Positions 41,386 through 52,700 of a stretch of DNA of 64,000 nucleotides are shown piece by piece. Within the stretch, counting starts at the first letter, position 1. Each line of letters starts with the position of its first letter. The notes beneath the pieces are model-generated. The model had not been told where the DNA came from. It saw only the letters and a list, made by a program, of their open reading frames with translations, and did not search any database. The translations under genes and the position numbers were made by a program. The stretch is from Trichomonas vaginalis G3 (taxonomy: Eukaryota > Parabasalia > Trichomonadida > Trichomonadidae), in the NCBI RefSeq assembly GCF_026262505.1, contig NC_067208.1, positions 3,605,962 through 3,669,961 of the forward strand, given 5' to 3'.

Positions 41386-41615
41386 AGTATGAATGTTATG
41401 TATTAGGTCATGAACTTTGGTTATTGCTGTTTGATGAAACAAATGAGTTAGTTATGTCAGTCAAGAGAACAGAAAAAGGCGTCAAAGGCGCCGAGCGCAA
41501 AGCGCTATATTGTGTTAGTGAAAACTGCACCAAGTCAATAAGATTAGGTTTGCATTATGAAGATGAGTTCGATACTGTTGAAGAAGTTTTGGATAGATAT
41601 TACAAATTGCTTTAA
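41346..41615 (+). CDS. Maverick protein of unknown function, 89 aa
   Basis: ATG 41346 overlaps the end of the preceding gene by 40 bp in another frame. Small alpha/beta protein (IKYECYVLGHELWLLLF) with a C-terminal helix (DTVEEVLDRYYKLL). Contains a GC hairpin module in frame (41486-41506). No family recognised. Confidence 0.5.
   Translation: MQQLTRELRAKNIKYECYVLGHELWLLLFDETNELVMSVKRTEKGVKGAERKALYCVSENCTKSIRLGLHYEDEFDTVEEVLDRYYKLL
41486..41506. repeat. GC hairpin module
   Basis: GGCGCC next to AGCGC-AAA-GCGCT, read in frame as KGAERKALYC. Confidence 0.6.
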
Positions 41616-41619
41616 TTTA

Positions 41620-42114
41620 CTAAAAATATTTCAAACAAAGCTTATATTCTGTTGAAAGTTTTGTATACTCGTTCGAATATTTATACTTAAACTCAACTCC
41701 TGTAGTTCCTGGTGTTTCAATGATGCGGATGTTACCTATTTTCATGAATGGTGGCGTTTGACCACAGCATTCGATTTCAGGGTCGAGATAGTCAATGACA
41801 CATTGTTTCCCTGTTATTCGTGATATAACATTTTCAAGGTCCTCCTTTGTTAGAATTATTTGGTTCTTGCTTATAAGATTTGTCAAAAGCTTCTTATCGT
41901 CTTTGAGTAAAATTGTTTGGTATAACTGAAGAAGGTAATGGTCTACGTTATCTGAAGGATTTGTTTGAACATTTATGTAAGGGTTGTCGTTGGCTTCTCT
42001 TGAAAGAATTTGGTCCAGTGGTGGATACTCTAACTTAACATCTGATGTAGCGTTAGCGTTTGAAGCTGTGTTTAAATTCACGGATTTCAGTTCTGGTTCT
42101 TTTTTTTCAAACAC
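41620..42114 (-). CDS. Maverick protein of unknown function, about 164 aa
   Basis: Open frame without a clear ATG at its start. Mixed composition with NPYINVQTNPSDNVDHYLLQ and C-terminal beta strands (MKIGNIRIIETPGTTGVEFK). It ends back to back with the plus-strand gene at 41346 (5 bp between stops). Could be a minor structural protein; not recognised. Confidence 0.45.
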   Translation of the reverse strand: MFEKKEPELKSVNLNTASNANATSDVKLEYPPLDQILSREANDNPYINVQTNPSDNVDHYLLQLYQTILLKDDKKLLTNLISKNQIILTKEDLENVISRITGKQCVIDYLDPEIECCGQTPPFMKIGNIRIIETPGTTGVEFKYKYSNEYTKLSTEYKLCLKYF

Positions 42115-42132
42115 TCTGAACTATAGTTCTTT

Positions 42133-42649
42133 ATGACAATATTGTTTGTCGTTCGTGAGTCAACATTTGATGTTGGTTCAATTGGAACATTAACGGCACC
42201 AGCTAAGATGGATTTGCTTCTCATTTCATATAGAATAAAAACCTTTTATATGTATGAAATGAACAATATACTCGACAAGGGTTTGAATGTAAAGCTAACG
42301 AATGAAAATATTGTTGAATTCACTGAGACAGGTGCTGTGTATAAAGATGTAGAACTACTGAACAAAAGAGCTAAGGGAAGAAGCAGGAACATGAACAAAG
42401 GGTGGAAGCCTATAAAAATTTATGTCAATGATGGCTCAGGAGGTTCAAACATAAAGTATGCAGAAAGTTATAGAGTTTATGCTCTCAAAGGTGAAAAGCC
42501 TTCATTTAAGAACAGCTATTCTAACGCATATCCTCAAAAGTAACGGATGGGAAGTGGATGATATGAATGACAGCAAAAATATTAACAGAAATGGCGACAG
42601 AGATGCATGGAATTTGTTTACCATCAGTCAATTGAAGGTTAAACTTTAA
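42133..42649 (+). pseudogene. Maverick protein of unknown function, broken
   Basis: From ATG 42133, beta-rich start (TILFVVRESTFDVGSIGTL), then RAKGRSRNMNKGWKPIKIYV and an Asn/Asp-rich end (NDSKNINRNGDRDAW). Looks broken once. No family recognised; it lies between structural genes and the ATPase. Confidence 0.4.
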
Positions 42650-43493
42650 AACAATGTTGGTCGTTCCCATGGAATATTTTTGACTTTAATGGTATTAGTC
42701 ATGATATGAATCTCAAGGTATGAACGAGGAGAGATGAGAGACTTATATGCTTCCCAAATTTCTTCAAAAGGTAATGTTATACCTGACTGTTTCCAAATGA
42801 GTTCAATATCATAGCGTGAGAAACCTTGAAAGATAACGAAGTCAGTTATGAGACGTTTTATGTTTAAAGCAAGAAACGCCATGTTTGCATAAGTATTGCT
42901 ACAGTTAAGTGGTAATGTCTGACTTTAGTAATGATGTTAGCTAATGGTGAGTCAGGCTTTGACACTAAACCTTTTCCGGCGAAGTCGTCGCAAACGAGCA
43001 GAGTATTTGAAGGATACTTTTTGAAGGGGTATTTTGAAAGTTTTGACAGAATGTAGTTTGTAAGTCGTTTCATATCGTAAACTCCTGAGTATTGACGTAA
43101 GTGGTGTTTGTCAATAATTCTTTCCATCTCTTCTGAAGTCTTTTGCATTCCTGACTGTATAAATTCAACGATGGCATAATATTTCCTCTTACGTCGAATG
43201 TAACGTTGAAGAAATTCAATGAGTTCGCTATCTGGAACTTTAACGACAGAGGCTTGAACTTTTGACATAAATGTTTTCGCTGTTGAGTCCATAGAGTCTG
43301 AAGTTGCTGATATAATGATTTGGTCATAATATGAGTCATTTCCTAAACGTTCTGTTATGAGTATATGACGAATGAGGTTGAATGTCTTACCTGAACCCAT
43401 CTTTCCACAATAGAAATACACACCATTTGAACAGAATTCATAGTCCTTACTGAAAGGAAGAATGAGAGAAGAGTTAAGTTTGTCTAGTTTCAT
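42646..43493 (-). pseudogene. ATP: Genome-packaging ATPase (FtsK/HerA type), broken
   Basis: Starts at ATG 43493. Walker A is GKMGSGKT (about residue 31), Walker B is NTLLVCDDFAG, followed by a sensor-like AILMQTWR. The C-terminal part (TDFVIFQGFSRYDIELIW) is characteristic of Polinton packaging ATPases. In the family it pumps the genome into the capsid. The gene is broken at about one place. It is divergent from the minor-capsid candidate at 43547 with a short shared promoter region containing TTTTATC. Confidence 0.8.
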
Positions 43494-43546
43494 TCATGTC
43501 TTCATCTACGTCATGTATTAAATGCTTCATTTTATCTTCATTAAAA

Positions 43547-44427
43547 ATGCAAGTCAGAAATATTCAGAACATAGCACCGAGTCTAACTGACAAGAGTATA
43601 AAGATATACTATGAACACGTTATGATGAAACCTACCAAAATTCAAGAAAGTCAGTATACTTATGAATATCCAAGACACTGGGTAGAGTATGTAGGAGGTG
43701 AGAAAGCTATTGAAATCAGACAGGTTCGAAGTATTCCAGCAGGAAGGACAATATTATTGAAGAACTTTAATGTTTTGAGGTATAATGATGAAACAAAGAA
43801 GCAAGATAGTTTTCCCATTGCTGTGTATGTGAACCTAGACACAGGAGATGACATGAAAGTTTTTAACACAAAGCTTCAAACGGTAGTGAGAGAACAACTA
43901 CTGCGGAAGGGCATCCATTACCTTCAGAAGTTACCATAGCATATAATTTTGAAACAAACTCAATAGATTTTAAAGTCATCTCTGCAAAGAAGTCAGGTTT
44001 TACATTTAATGAAGCAGATGTATATTCGAATGAAAACTTCAAAGCTATTGCATGGTTAGATAATGACGATTGCTTTAAGAAAATATTTAAATTCAGTGAC
44101 TCAACGATGTCAATAGATGACCTTCGTGGAATGTTACCATCGATGTTTACAGTAGAAGGTTCAGCAGGATTGCTTACAAGATTGTCAATTGGTGGTATTT
44201 GGTCTCGTGAGAACATTGTTATAAAATCCAGTATAAGTGAATTTGCTGAAGAATCTATATTATGTCTTTCAAACTACATGTATTCGCCACCGAAGCATTA
44301 TAGTATAACAAACTTTGTCAGTAAGTTTAACATAAGACTTGTCGAACCTTCTTCAATGAAAGATGTTGTGCTACCTAAAGATGGAAAGGATGGACTCATT
44401 ATTGAGATGATTTTAATAGCATATTAA
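43547..44427 (+). pseudogene. Minor-capsid candidate of the P-x-x-W family, broken
   Basis: ATG 43547 after TTTTATCTTCATTAAAA (an upstream in-frame ATG exists at 43496). Block YTYEYPRHWVEYVGGEKAIEIR matches YRFDYPLRWLRDPSVTKAIG in Maverick 2 (55539-56387). The end IWSRENIVIKSSISEFAEES and GLIIEMILIAY corresponds to FDSDAIIVHASFSGAQNS and FYLELSLIYNY there. So it is the same protein family, probably a capsid vertex or minor capsid protein. About one break. Confidence 0.55.
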
Positions 44428-44652
44428 ATGAGCTTGTTCTTGAAGGTCAGTCATGATGAAATAACTGTTGTAGAAGATGTTAGCAATTGTTCAGACATTT
44501 TGAAGCGAATAGATGAGATAAGAAAGAAGTTTATGAAGCCGCAACGCGGCGAGGACGAAGTCCATGAGAATGTTTATGTTTCATTGACTTTCTCCAGTAA
44601 CGAGAACTTTTATGAGATAATATTGAAGAGAGATGATTTTAATATGGTGTAA
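44428..44652 (+). CDS. Maverick protein of unknown function, 74 aa
   Basis: ATG 44428 follows the previous stop by one base. Small protein with SLFLKVSHDEITVVEDV and a helix; the centre contains the module-derived KPQRGEDEVHE shared with the polymerase gene. No family recognised. Confidence 0.45.
   Translation: MSLFLKVSHDEITVVEDVSNCSDILKRIDEIRKKFMKPQRGEDEVHENVYVSLTFSSNENFYEIILKRDDFNMV
44538..44566. repeat. GC twin-hairpin module, same as 31641-31670
   Basis: GCCGC-AAC-GCGGC then GGAC-GAA-GTCC-ATG, encoding KPQRGEDEVHE. An almost identical module and peptide is found in the polymerase gene, which is unrelated otherwise. Confidence 0.8.
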
Positions 44653-45166
44653 ATGGTAGCTTGGACAGCTTTAGGCGCAATGGGAACAAAAGCATTAGCA
44701 TTTGGAGCAAAAGCACTTGGGCTTATGACGCAGTAAATAAAATGAGTGGAGGAAGGGTTTCGAAGACATTAGATGCAAATAAAGGAAGATTGGAGGCTGG
44801 GTTGCAAAGAAGTTAAGATTAAATAAAATAGGGCTCATAAATAAAGCATCCAATTTGGTTGCGACTGAGTCGGAAAATGCTTTAGGAAAGGACGATGAGT
44901 TTTCAAAACACGCAAAAGACTTTAATGACCAGATGAAAGGTGAAACAATGCATTTAAATAGAGTCGATGGAACTCTTCCTCCACCAGCAGTTCTTCCGTA
45001 TGGTCCCTATGGAATGTATGGAAACCCTTACGAAAGACCATTTGACCCATTGACTGGTGGAAGTAACTGGTATCATTACGGACGAAGAAGAAAGACAGTC
45101 AAGTTGGAGACAGACGTGAAGAAAGCAACTAAAAAGAAACCAAGGAAGAGAGTTATAAAGCAATGA
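44653..45166 (+). pseudogene. Small Ala/Gly-rich virion protein candidate, broken
   Basis: Starts VAWTALGAMGTKALAFGAKA, a short amphipathic/hydrophobic opening like the MGxFG proteins of Maverick 2 (55292 and 58623), and ends in a Pro/Gly/Tyr-rich part (LPYGPYGMYGNPYERPFD) and a strongly basic tail (KKATKKKPRKRVIKQ). The layout recalls membrane-active, DNA-binding minor proteins of adenovirus-like capsids. About two breaks. Inference from shape. Confidence 0.45.
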
Positions 45167-45173
45167 ATTCAAC

Positions 45174-45222
45174 GGGTGAAAAAACAGGTGAAAAAAGAGG
45201 TGAGATCTCACCACTTCACCTA
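45174..45222. repeat. GGTGAGATCTCACC palindrome module (copy f)
   Basis: Right-end counterpart of copy a, just after the stop codon at 45166. Confidence 0.75.
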
Positions 45223-45310
45223 AATTTATTTTTGTGCTATGTTTTCATACGTGTGAGGGTGGTGATATCATTAATTTTTAAGTTTATTTTTTATTTTTAT
45301 TTTTACATAA

Positions 45311-45637
45311 ATGACGAAAACTATTGAGATAACAAACTACAACGGTCATGAGTTCAAGAATTTGTTCTTCGTTCCTCGTGAAAATACATTCTATCAGATA
45401 CGAGGGAGAAAGGGTAAAGTTAGTTTGAGCGTTTATGAAGGAATGAAGAATGGAAAGTTTATACAAGCATACGATACAAACGGTAAACGTGTTTCATTAG
45501 CTTTGTCAAAACTTACTAACATTTATTTTGACAGTGATTTTGACTCTGACGATTGGAGCGACAGCAGCGATACTGAAGAATATGAACTATTGTGTGAAGC
45601 ACAGCAATGGGAAGAGTTGCAATACTTTTGTAAGTGA
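45311..45637 (+). CDS. Maverick terminal-repeat protein (copy 2)
   Basis: Same 108-residue protein as 23350-23676, encoded in the right inverted repeat and pointing outwards toward the element end. ATG 45311 follows TTTTTATTTTTACATAA. Two identical copies show the ends are young or kept alike by replication. Confidence 0.7.
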   Translation: MTKTIEITNYNGHEFKNLFFVPRENTFYQIRGRKGKVSLSVYEGMKNGKFIQAYDTNGKRVSLALSKLTNIYFDSDFDSDDWSDSSDTEEYELLCEAQQWEELQYFCK

Positions 45638-45818
45638 GAACGTTTATTTTTACAGTAGTAAGGTGAAGTGGTTGGCGGCTTTATAAATATTTAAGGTTAA
45701 GTTGGTGTTTGTGTTCGTGTTGTAAAATATACGTTAACGGTTTTGTAAAGTGTCAAATTCACAAGTATTGCGTACGGAGGAACGCAGTGCCTCAGTACAC
45801 ATGATATGTATACTAACT

Positions 45819-46463
45819 CCTCAAATCACAAATGCTGTTGAAACAGCCATCCCCTTATGCCAGATCATTTGGTGTGGCGTTCATGTGTTGCGCGCTGTCA
45901 TGAGAAAGGCTGAAAAGTTTCAAGATCGTTCCAACTTCGAAACTTTCTATAACTTAATGAAGTTATTGGTCTTTGGTTCTGAAGAGGAAGAAATTGATCC
46001 TGATGAAGTTTACAACAATTTAGAAGAAATTTTAAATGAGGAACCTGCTGCCCGTGAATACTTTGACCGACAGTGGCGCCATCATCTTGACAGGTGGATG
46101 CTTCGCTATAGAAATGAAGGAGATGGAACAAACAACATCTCGGAATCACATTTCAAGGTTTTGAAGCACCAGTACTTCCCAGAAAGGCGAAATCTTCGAC
46201 TCGATGAACTTGTCATCGAGTTATATTCCAGTGTTGTTCCTTCATTCCTGATTAAGTTGCAAATTAAAGGTCTGGATTCAGAGAGAAGTGTTAAAGTTAT
46301 CAAAAAAGTCACAAGAGATTTCGAAGAAATGACACAATTTCAAAAAGTCGAATGCATCAGTATGCTTGAAGCTGTTCAGAAAGGTCTGAAAAATGATACA
46401 CTTGATCCCAACATTGTTTACTCAACATTAAAAATATTATTGCAAAGAAAACATTTGATTTAA
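45819..46463 (+). CDS. MULE transposase, C-terminal part (interrupted)
   Basis: Coding resumes directly at the duplicated target bases and runs to TAA 46461-46463. It contains the C-x2-H motif typical of MULE enzymes (WCGVHVLRAVMRK) and the third catalytic residue in GTNNISESHFKVL, followed by a helical C-terminus (YSTLKILLQRKHLI). The frame is consistent with that of the N-terminal part, which shows the Maverick was a clean insertion in an open gene. Confidence 0.85.
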   Translation, partial: PQITNAVETAIPLCQIIWCGVHVLRAVMRKAEKFQDRSNFETFYNLMKLLVFGSEEEEIDPDEVYNNLEEILNEEPAAREYFDRQWRHHLDRWMLRYRNEGDGTNNISESHFKVLKHQYFPERRNLRLDELVIELYSSVVPSFLIKLQIKGLDSERSVKVIKKVTRDFEEMTQFQKVECISMLEAVQKGLKNDTLDPNIVYSTLKILLQRKHLI

Positions 46464-46703
46464 TAAACATTTAATTTATTATAATTAATTTTTTATTACA
46501 GTATAGTAAAAAATGCTATAAATAAATTATTATATTTTATTAAAATGTGACTTTTAATAGTAAGTGAATAAAATAAATCAGGAATTGGGAAAGAAATAAG
46601 GTTAATTAAAAATAATGAAAATTACAAGTTTAAGGTTAATGAAAAGTGACAATGGGCGAGTTTGTCCCCCACTCAAAATATACAGCTTTTGTCAAAATCT
46701 TGA

Positions 46704-49700
46704 ATGCAAGGGTTTGGAAAAATTATTCTGCACTATTTTGAACTCTTGGAATCAAGTATTACTCATATTTGCGATAAGGAGCTCGCATTGAATAGAAGTA
46801 TTCAGCTTGATCCAGAGAAAATCCTCAAGAATAATTTCAATGAAGGGTGCATTGTGATTTTAAATCTCCTTCCGAACGATTTTGATGGAATAATGGCATT
46901 AGTTACAGATAAAATCGTCAAGACTGCTGGAATAAACGAAAAAACAATACAAAAAGCAGATGAAACAAAATTTTCAACATATTGCGCTCTTGCAAGAATG
47001 TGTTTACACCATATAATATCAATTAAAGGCAACGCTATATTGAAAGGCCAGACTTTAAGAATCTATACAACCCTCGCTATCAGGATTTTTTCTGGCATTA
47101 ATATTCAGTATTCAGATTACTTTCGCGAAGCATTTGAATTGCTTTTTGCATTCATAGCAGACAACAATGAACAAATCTTCGATATAATACTCCAAATTTT
47201 TCTTAGCGAATTTAAAAAACCAGCGGACCCTATTGCATTTCAAAACGCTTTAAACCCATTCATTAGGTTATCATACAGTACAAATTCGTTTGGACAAGTT
47301 TTAACTCTTATTGCTCCGAACGTAAAAGATGTCCCTGAAAATTGCAGACCTTGCATCGCTCAAGCGTTCATTGATATGATGCTTTTCACTCTCAAATGTC
47401 ATCCATACGAAATGTACGACTTGTTTAATCAAGGAAAAGATCTTAAACCTGCAGCGATTATTATTTCGAAACTTGCAGAGTGGGATCAACGTAGATTCAG
47501 TATATCTTTTATCGCAAAGGTATCCTTGTTTCCTTTATTCCCAAATGCTATCAATAATCATGTCTTTTATGACGATTTCGAGCCAATGGTCACTGAAATA
47601 CAAAAAGCAGACGCAATTAACTCAAATATAGAAGCAATGCTCAGATCTCTCAATTCTAACTTTTACTTAATCGCACAAACGAAAAATATCGAAATTTTTG
47701 GCAAACATACAACTCCTCTTTTTAATGCAGTCCTTGATTTCATAGAGCACACAATTCGAAAGCTCCTTGAGTCAAAAAACCCTATATGCTACTCATTACT
47801 CGTTAATTACGGCTTGGCTTTATACTTTCACGATCAAATTTTATTTACAAAAAAATTTCTTCCAATTCTTAGATTATCAGTTTTTCCATCTAATGGTTAT
47901 TACTTTTGCAAGTTTATTTCTCATTTATGTCGACATACAGATTTAAATCATTTTTCGTCCGAACTTATCCAAGAAACTATCAACGCAATGGAATTAATGA
48001 CATCAGAAAAATACTTTTCACCATGCATCAAACACATTTTCAGCGGATTCGAACAATGTCCTAAACTATTAGAACTTTTCTTTCACGAAAAGAGCTCCTT
48101 CATCGGCAGTATCATAATAAAATGCTACAATCATAACATTTACAACATTTGTGCGGCTTTATTGAAGTATTTTGATTTTGAAAGGAAAGATACTCCAGTT
48201 TTAGATGTCAATCTTCTACAAAGTTTGATAACTATCACATTTTCATTCAGTTCACTTGTAATTTTATCATATCTCGACAAGTTTACAACATTTTATGATT
48301 ATATCCCTGAAGTTGTCCTACAAATCGCACGTTTTATCCTCTTTAAATTATCAGATGTTAACGTTCTTGACCACGAAGAGCTTACTTCCAGTCAAGAATT
48401 TAAAATCGTCTTAAATAACCTTGAAGTTACCGCATTAACTCTCATGCCAAGTAACCAATCTCGAGTTTGCAAGGTTGCTGTTTCAATTATTGGCGAAATT
48501 CTTAACATTAACCGCCAAGCTTCGATATATCAAACTTCATCTTCGCCAATTGAAGCCTACCAAGCCTTAGTTACTAATTGCAAGAACAGATCATCAGTAC
48601 AAGCACAACACAAGTACTTTATGAAGTCTCTTATGCTAATTCAAAAGCCATCATCTGTAATTCAACAAGCATTCAATACTTTGCTCTCTTATTTCAACTC
48701 ATTGATTAATTTCATGTCTCCTGATAAATGTATCATGGAAATGCCAGTCAACAGAATCAATAAAAGCGAATCTACAGTTCAAGAAGAATTTCCAAACGTT
48801 TTATCATTATTACTTTCATTGATGTCGCCATCAAAAGATACATTAATCAGTTTCATCCATAATTTCCTAAAATCCGATGATTTTATCGGTCAAGTTGTTA
48901 CAGATTGTTTGTCAACAGCATTACTTCCTTGCTTTTACACATCAATAGCACAATTGATGTCATCAACCCTTGATTTGATGAAGACTAGTTCAGGAGCTTT
49001 CGAATCCAACACTCAAAATAATATTTACGTTAATCATGCCGTAAAAGTCATGAGAAACATCCTAAAACAACCATATTATGATGATACACCAATTGACACC
49101 AAGATTGTTACAAATTTCGTTATCGATTCAACTGCATATTGCAACACTCTTTCAATTATCGATTTCCATGTACTTTGTGGCCATTTAATTGTTGCTTTCC
49201 TATCAAGACGCACAAAAGAAGTCGAAGTAGGTGCAAAAAGTTCATTGGCAAACACAATTGGAATGTGGATTTCTAAACCAGATTTTTGTTTCGAAAACAA
49301 GAATGCGACAGCTATTTTAGTTGATTCTCTCGCGATGTTACTTGACGGTGTCAATTTTGATCCACAAAATGAACTAATCAGATTTAAGTTCTTCATTAAT
49401 ATCGCATTGTTAGTTCTTAAACAACAACCGAAATTGAAAGATAATTGTCAAAAAATGTTGACATGTTTATTCAAGAACAATTTAAAGATGTCCATCATTC
49501 ATTCGATGGATTCTTTCTTTTCACCAACAATTTCAACACGTGTTGTCTTTTTATCTGCTATTGCTGCTGCTCTTGCTCCTGCACAAAATCAGAACGAAAT
49601 TAAAGAAGAAAAATCGGAATCTTTCATTGATGTTCTTTTTGAAACAAAATTCCAACTTGTTGAATCAATAATTGACCTTATTCCTTTCAGTAAATCAGAA

Positions 49701-52700
49701 GAAGTTGGTAAAACTCTTCTTGAAGCGAGTGTTTCCAAAAATATTCATTATGAATTCGTTGATTACATGATAACTCTTGAATTAAAAGGAATCCAAGATG
49801 CAACAAAGAATTCCATTTTCAGAGGAAACGGAATTCCTTCGAGATTAGTTTCATATTTCCCAAAATTATTCGGCCAGCAATGGTTGGAATCATCATTCAA
49901 ACCAATGATTTTGAATATCATCAAAGAAATTGATCGTGGTGTCAAATGTCAGATAAATCCATCAAAAATTACTGACGGAAATTTGAATTTGAATCGTGAC
50001 AATTTTAGAAGTATTTTGCTATCAACAATCTCCACTATTTTGTCTGCATTAAGATCATTACCAATTCCTGTTGTTAGAGCAGCACAAATTATATATCATA
50101 GAATCAACGAAGTTTATGATGGACTTGGAATTCAAATTGTTTATGGTTTTATTTTCTTGAGATTTATTTTCCCAGCATTTTCTGTTATGTCTGTATTAGG
50201 ATTACCAGGGAATTTGTCTGAAGAAGCAAGATCATGTTTGATGACTATTTCTGCAATTTTAATGGCTACAATTACTAAAGGATCATTAGAAGATAAAGGA
50301 GAAAACTATGCATTTTTGGAAGATATCGCTTCTAAATCACAAATTGATTTCCAAAACTCTATTTTGGGGTTAATCAATTTAGATGTCTCAGACCAAGGAT
50401 ACGAATCATTCGATGTTGATGAAGAAAAAGTCACACAAATATTAATACTTAACTTTCTTGAAATCTTAAGACCTCTTGAAGAAAAAATGACCATGATGAC
50501 AGAAAACGATGGTGTTCGTAAGAGTGCAGAAAAACTTTTATCTCATGTCCGAAAATCAAAACTTGTTCAGAACAGCCCTCTCAACTACATTTCCCTACAA
50601 CCAGCGATCTCTTCCAACGCATTCAACAAATTCATGAATTCATCATTCAAAAACGAGCCAATGCAGTTGTTAGAACAATGGTTTTACAGGGATCCTTCAC
50701 CAGATAACTCAGTTAACTTATTTATTTTAGATAATGCTAAATTACCAAAAGTTAACGATGTTTCTGTCCTTGCATACTTCATCTTCAAAACAATATCATC
50801 TCTGAAAAATCAGAATTTTTGGATTTTAGCAGATCTTTCTAAATTTGATAAAAGCATGATTCCACGTTTTTCATCCATCTTGAAATACTTGGAAATGGCT
50901 CCACAACAGATGTCGGACAATTTACAATCCGTTTTTATTGTATGTGCATGCAACAAATTTGGAAATTGGATGACAGACCACAAAGAGAAAATTCCATTTT
51001 CAAAAATCATATTTCCTAAATCAATTGAAGAGATTGAGTCAAAAATCCATTTTAAACCTAGTTTGTCAACAATTGCCAAAGAGAGTTTAAGTCATTACGA
51101 ATCAGCACATGCTGCAAAATATGAATCAGTTACAGTTGTTGTTCTAATTCATCAAGATACAATCCAAATCATGAAACCAATCCAAGGTTTTCCAAATGAA
51201 CCATTCACTATGACAATATTGAGATATGACACAATCTCACATCCTACGAGAACATCAGATGGCTTCAGTTTCGGTTGTAACCGTCAACAATATTCATTTA
51301 TGATTCCAGAAGGCTCTAATTTATATTCATTGTTCCAGACCGCATTACAACGTGCTACACAGAAACATTCTGTTTACATCTCAGTTGAAGAAGAAAGTTT
51401 GCAATGGTTATTAGTTATTATTAGCTTTGCAAATTTAGTTGATTCATGTAATGATGCATCATTGAATTACTCAGCATTCCAAGTCATCAATTCCACATAT
51501 TTAAGTTACCCATTCTTGCGTAGTTTGTCACCAATCAACTGTCCTATTTCTTTGATGCCTCCTTCATGCAAAGCATTGGTTCATCAATTGGCAGAAGATT
51601 TAGCGAAATTAAATGTTATTGAAACAGCGAATTTCATTTACGAATATTTGAAAACAGTTCCTCAGATACCAGAAAATGTCATTCCAGACACAATTATTTA
51701 TTTAAGTCCATGGGTTGAGAATCTTCGAATTGATGGCGAAGATGTCATTTGTTTCTCTAAATTGATCGAATTCTACATCAAAAACGAGAAATCACAAGTC
51801 ATGTTCAACAACTTAATATGGTCCAAATTTGATGATGAACGTTCAATCACATTTATTTTCGAAGTATTGAATGCATTACAAAACCCACAAACAATCTCAA
51901 TTATTAACTTCATTTCGAAGTTGAACATCAAGTTTTCTAGTGAATATTGGGTTATCCGATTCCCAGAGAACATTTTTTCACATGATGCAATCCATAGTTT
52001 ATTGATGGGTGATGAATTTTATGCGACAGCAGTTCCAGCATTGATTTACAAGATTATTTGGGAACGCCCTAAAACAAACCCAACTAAACGACTCGAGATG
52101 AGTCGCATGTTAAATAACATATTAGCAATGCTCACATTGCATTCCAATTTCGATGTCCAGATGTATATCACTAAATTAGTTGAATTGTACATTCAACAAG
52201 ATGACGATCATTTCGAAAAATGGGCTGAGAATTTATGTGCATTCGGAAACATATTAGGTGCAACATTAGGTGCACTAGGAATGTTCACAATCCGTGTTGA
52301 ACTTTATAAATTGTTTGAAACACAATTATTGAAAAACAATGATGAACGTTCTAATTATATTTGTGCCATCTTTTGTTGTTCATTTTACATTGGATGTGCA
52401 GATCAATTAGTTCTTTTGATTCTCCAATACATTCATTTTGGATCGGAAGAGAATAATTCATTGTTGTGTTATTGTTTCTCTATGTTAGAGATGAGCGAAC
52501 GAATCTGTGCATACATGATCTTGATTTCCATTGTTATCTTATTCACAACGAAAAGTAATGCGGCACTTAAATTGTTGAATGTTTCTGCATTCGAAAATTC
52601 TATCAACTCGATGATGTCTATTCCAGTCCTTGCATCAGTCGAGAACATGACAGGATTACCATTATTACAAAGACCAATTTTTGCATTTTCAATCATTGCC

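Larger units (their letters stand above)
23169..45818. mobile_element. Maverick/Polinton 1, 22.65 kb, broken
   Basis: Ends begin AGTTAGTATACATATCATGT and form 670-bp inverted repeats (23169-23838 and 45149-45818) of equal length that look identical. A 5-bp target duplication CCTCA (23164-23168 and 45819-45823) can be read as 6 bp (CCTCAA) if the boundary is moved one base. Contents fit the family: double-jelly-roll capsid protein, protein-primed PolB, retroviral-type integrase, packaging ATPase, minor-capsid candidates, plus a KilA-N protein and a phage-type fibre. No Maverick protease was recognised. The identical ends argue for a recent insertion, yet the coding part is broken, with on the order of a dozen breaks. 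Confidence 0.93.
45149..45818 (-). repeat. Maverick 1 right terminal inverted repeat
   Basis: 670 bp, reverse complement of 23169-23838, no difference noticed. Confidence 0.92.
21490..46674 (+). mobile_element. Mutator-like element carrying a nested Maverick
   Basis: Inverted ends of about 35 bp (GAGAAAGGGACAGACTAGCC... and GAGTGGGGGACAAACTCGCC..., both continuing CATTGTCACTTTT) are bordered by a perfect 9-bp duplication AAAATATAC (21481-21489 and 46675-46683). Without the nested Maverick the element is about 2.5 kb: a 121-bp tandem array, then a transposase gene with MULE catalytic motifs. Apart from the Maverick insertion the transposase frame is open on both sides, so the MULE was probably intact when it was hit. 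Its end sequence matches that of the non-autonomous element at 9547-10637. Confidence 0.9.

Noticed and set aside
45750-45818. Extension of the MULE transposase part into the Maverick end
   Set aside because: These bases belong to the Maverick inverted repeat; the frame is open there by chance and lacks an ATG.
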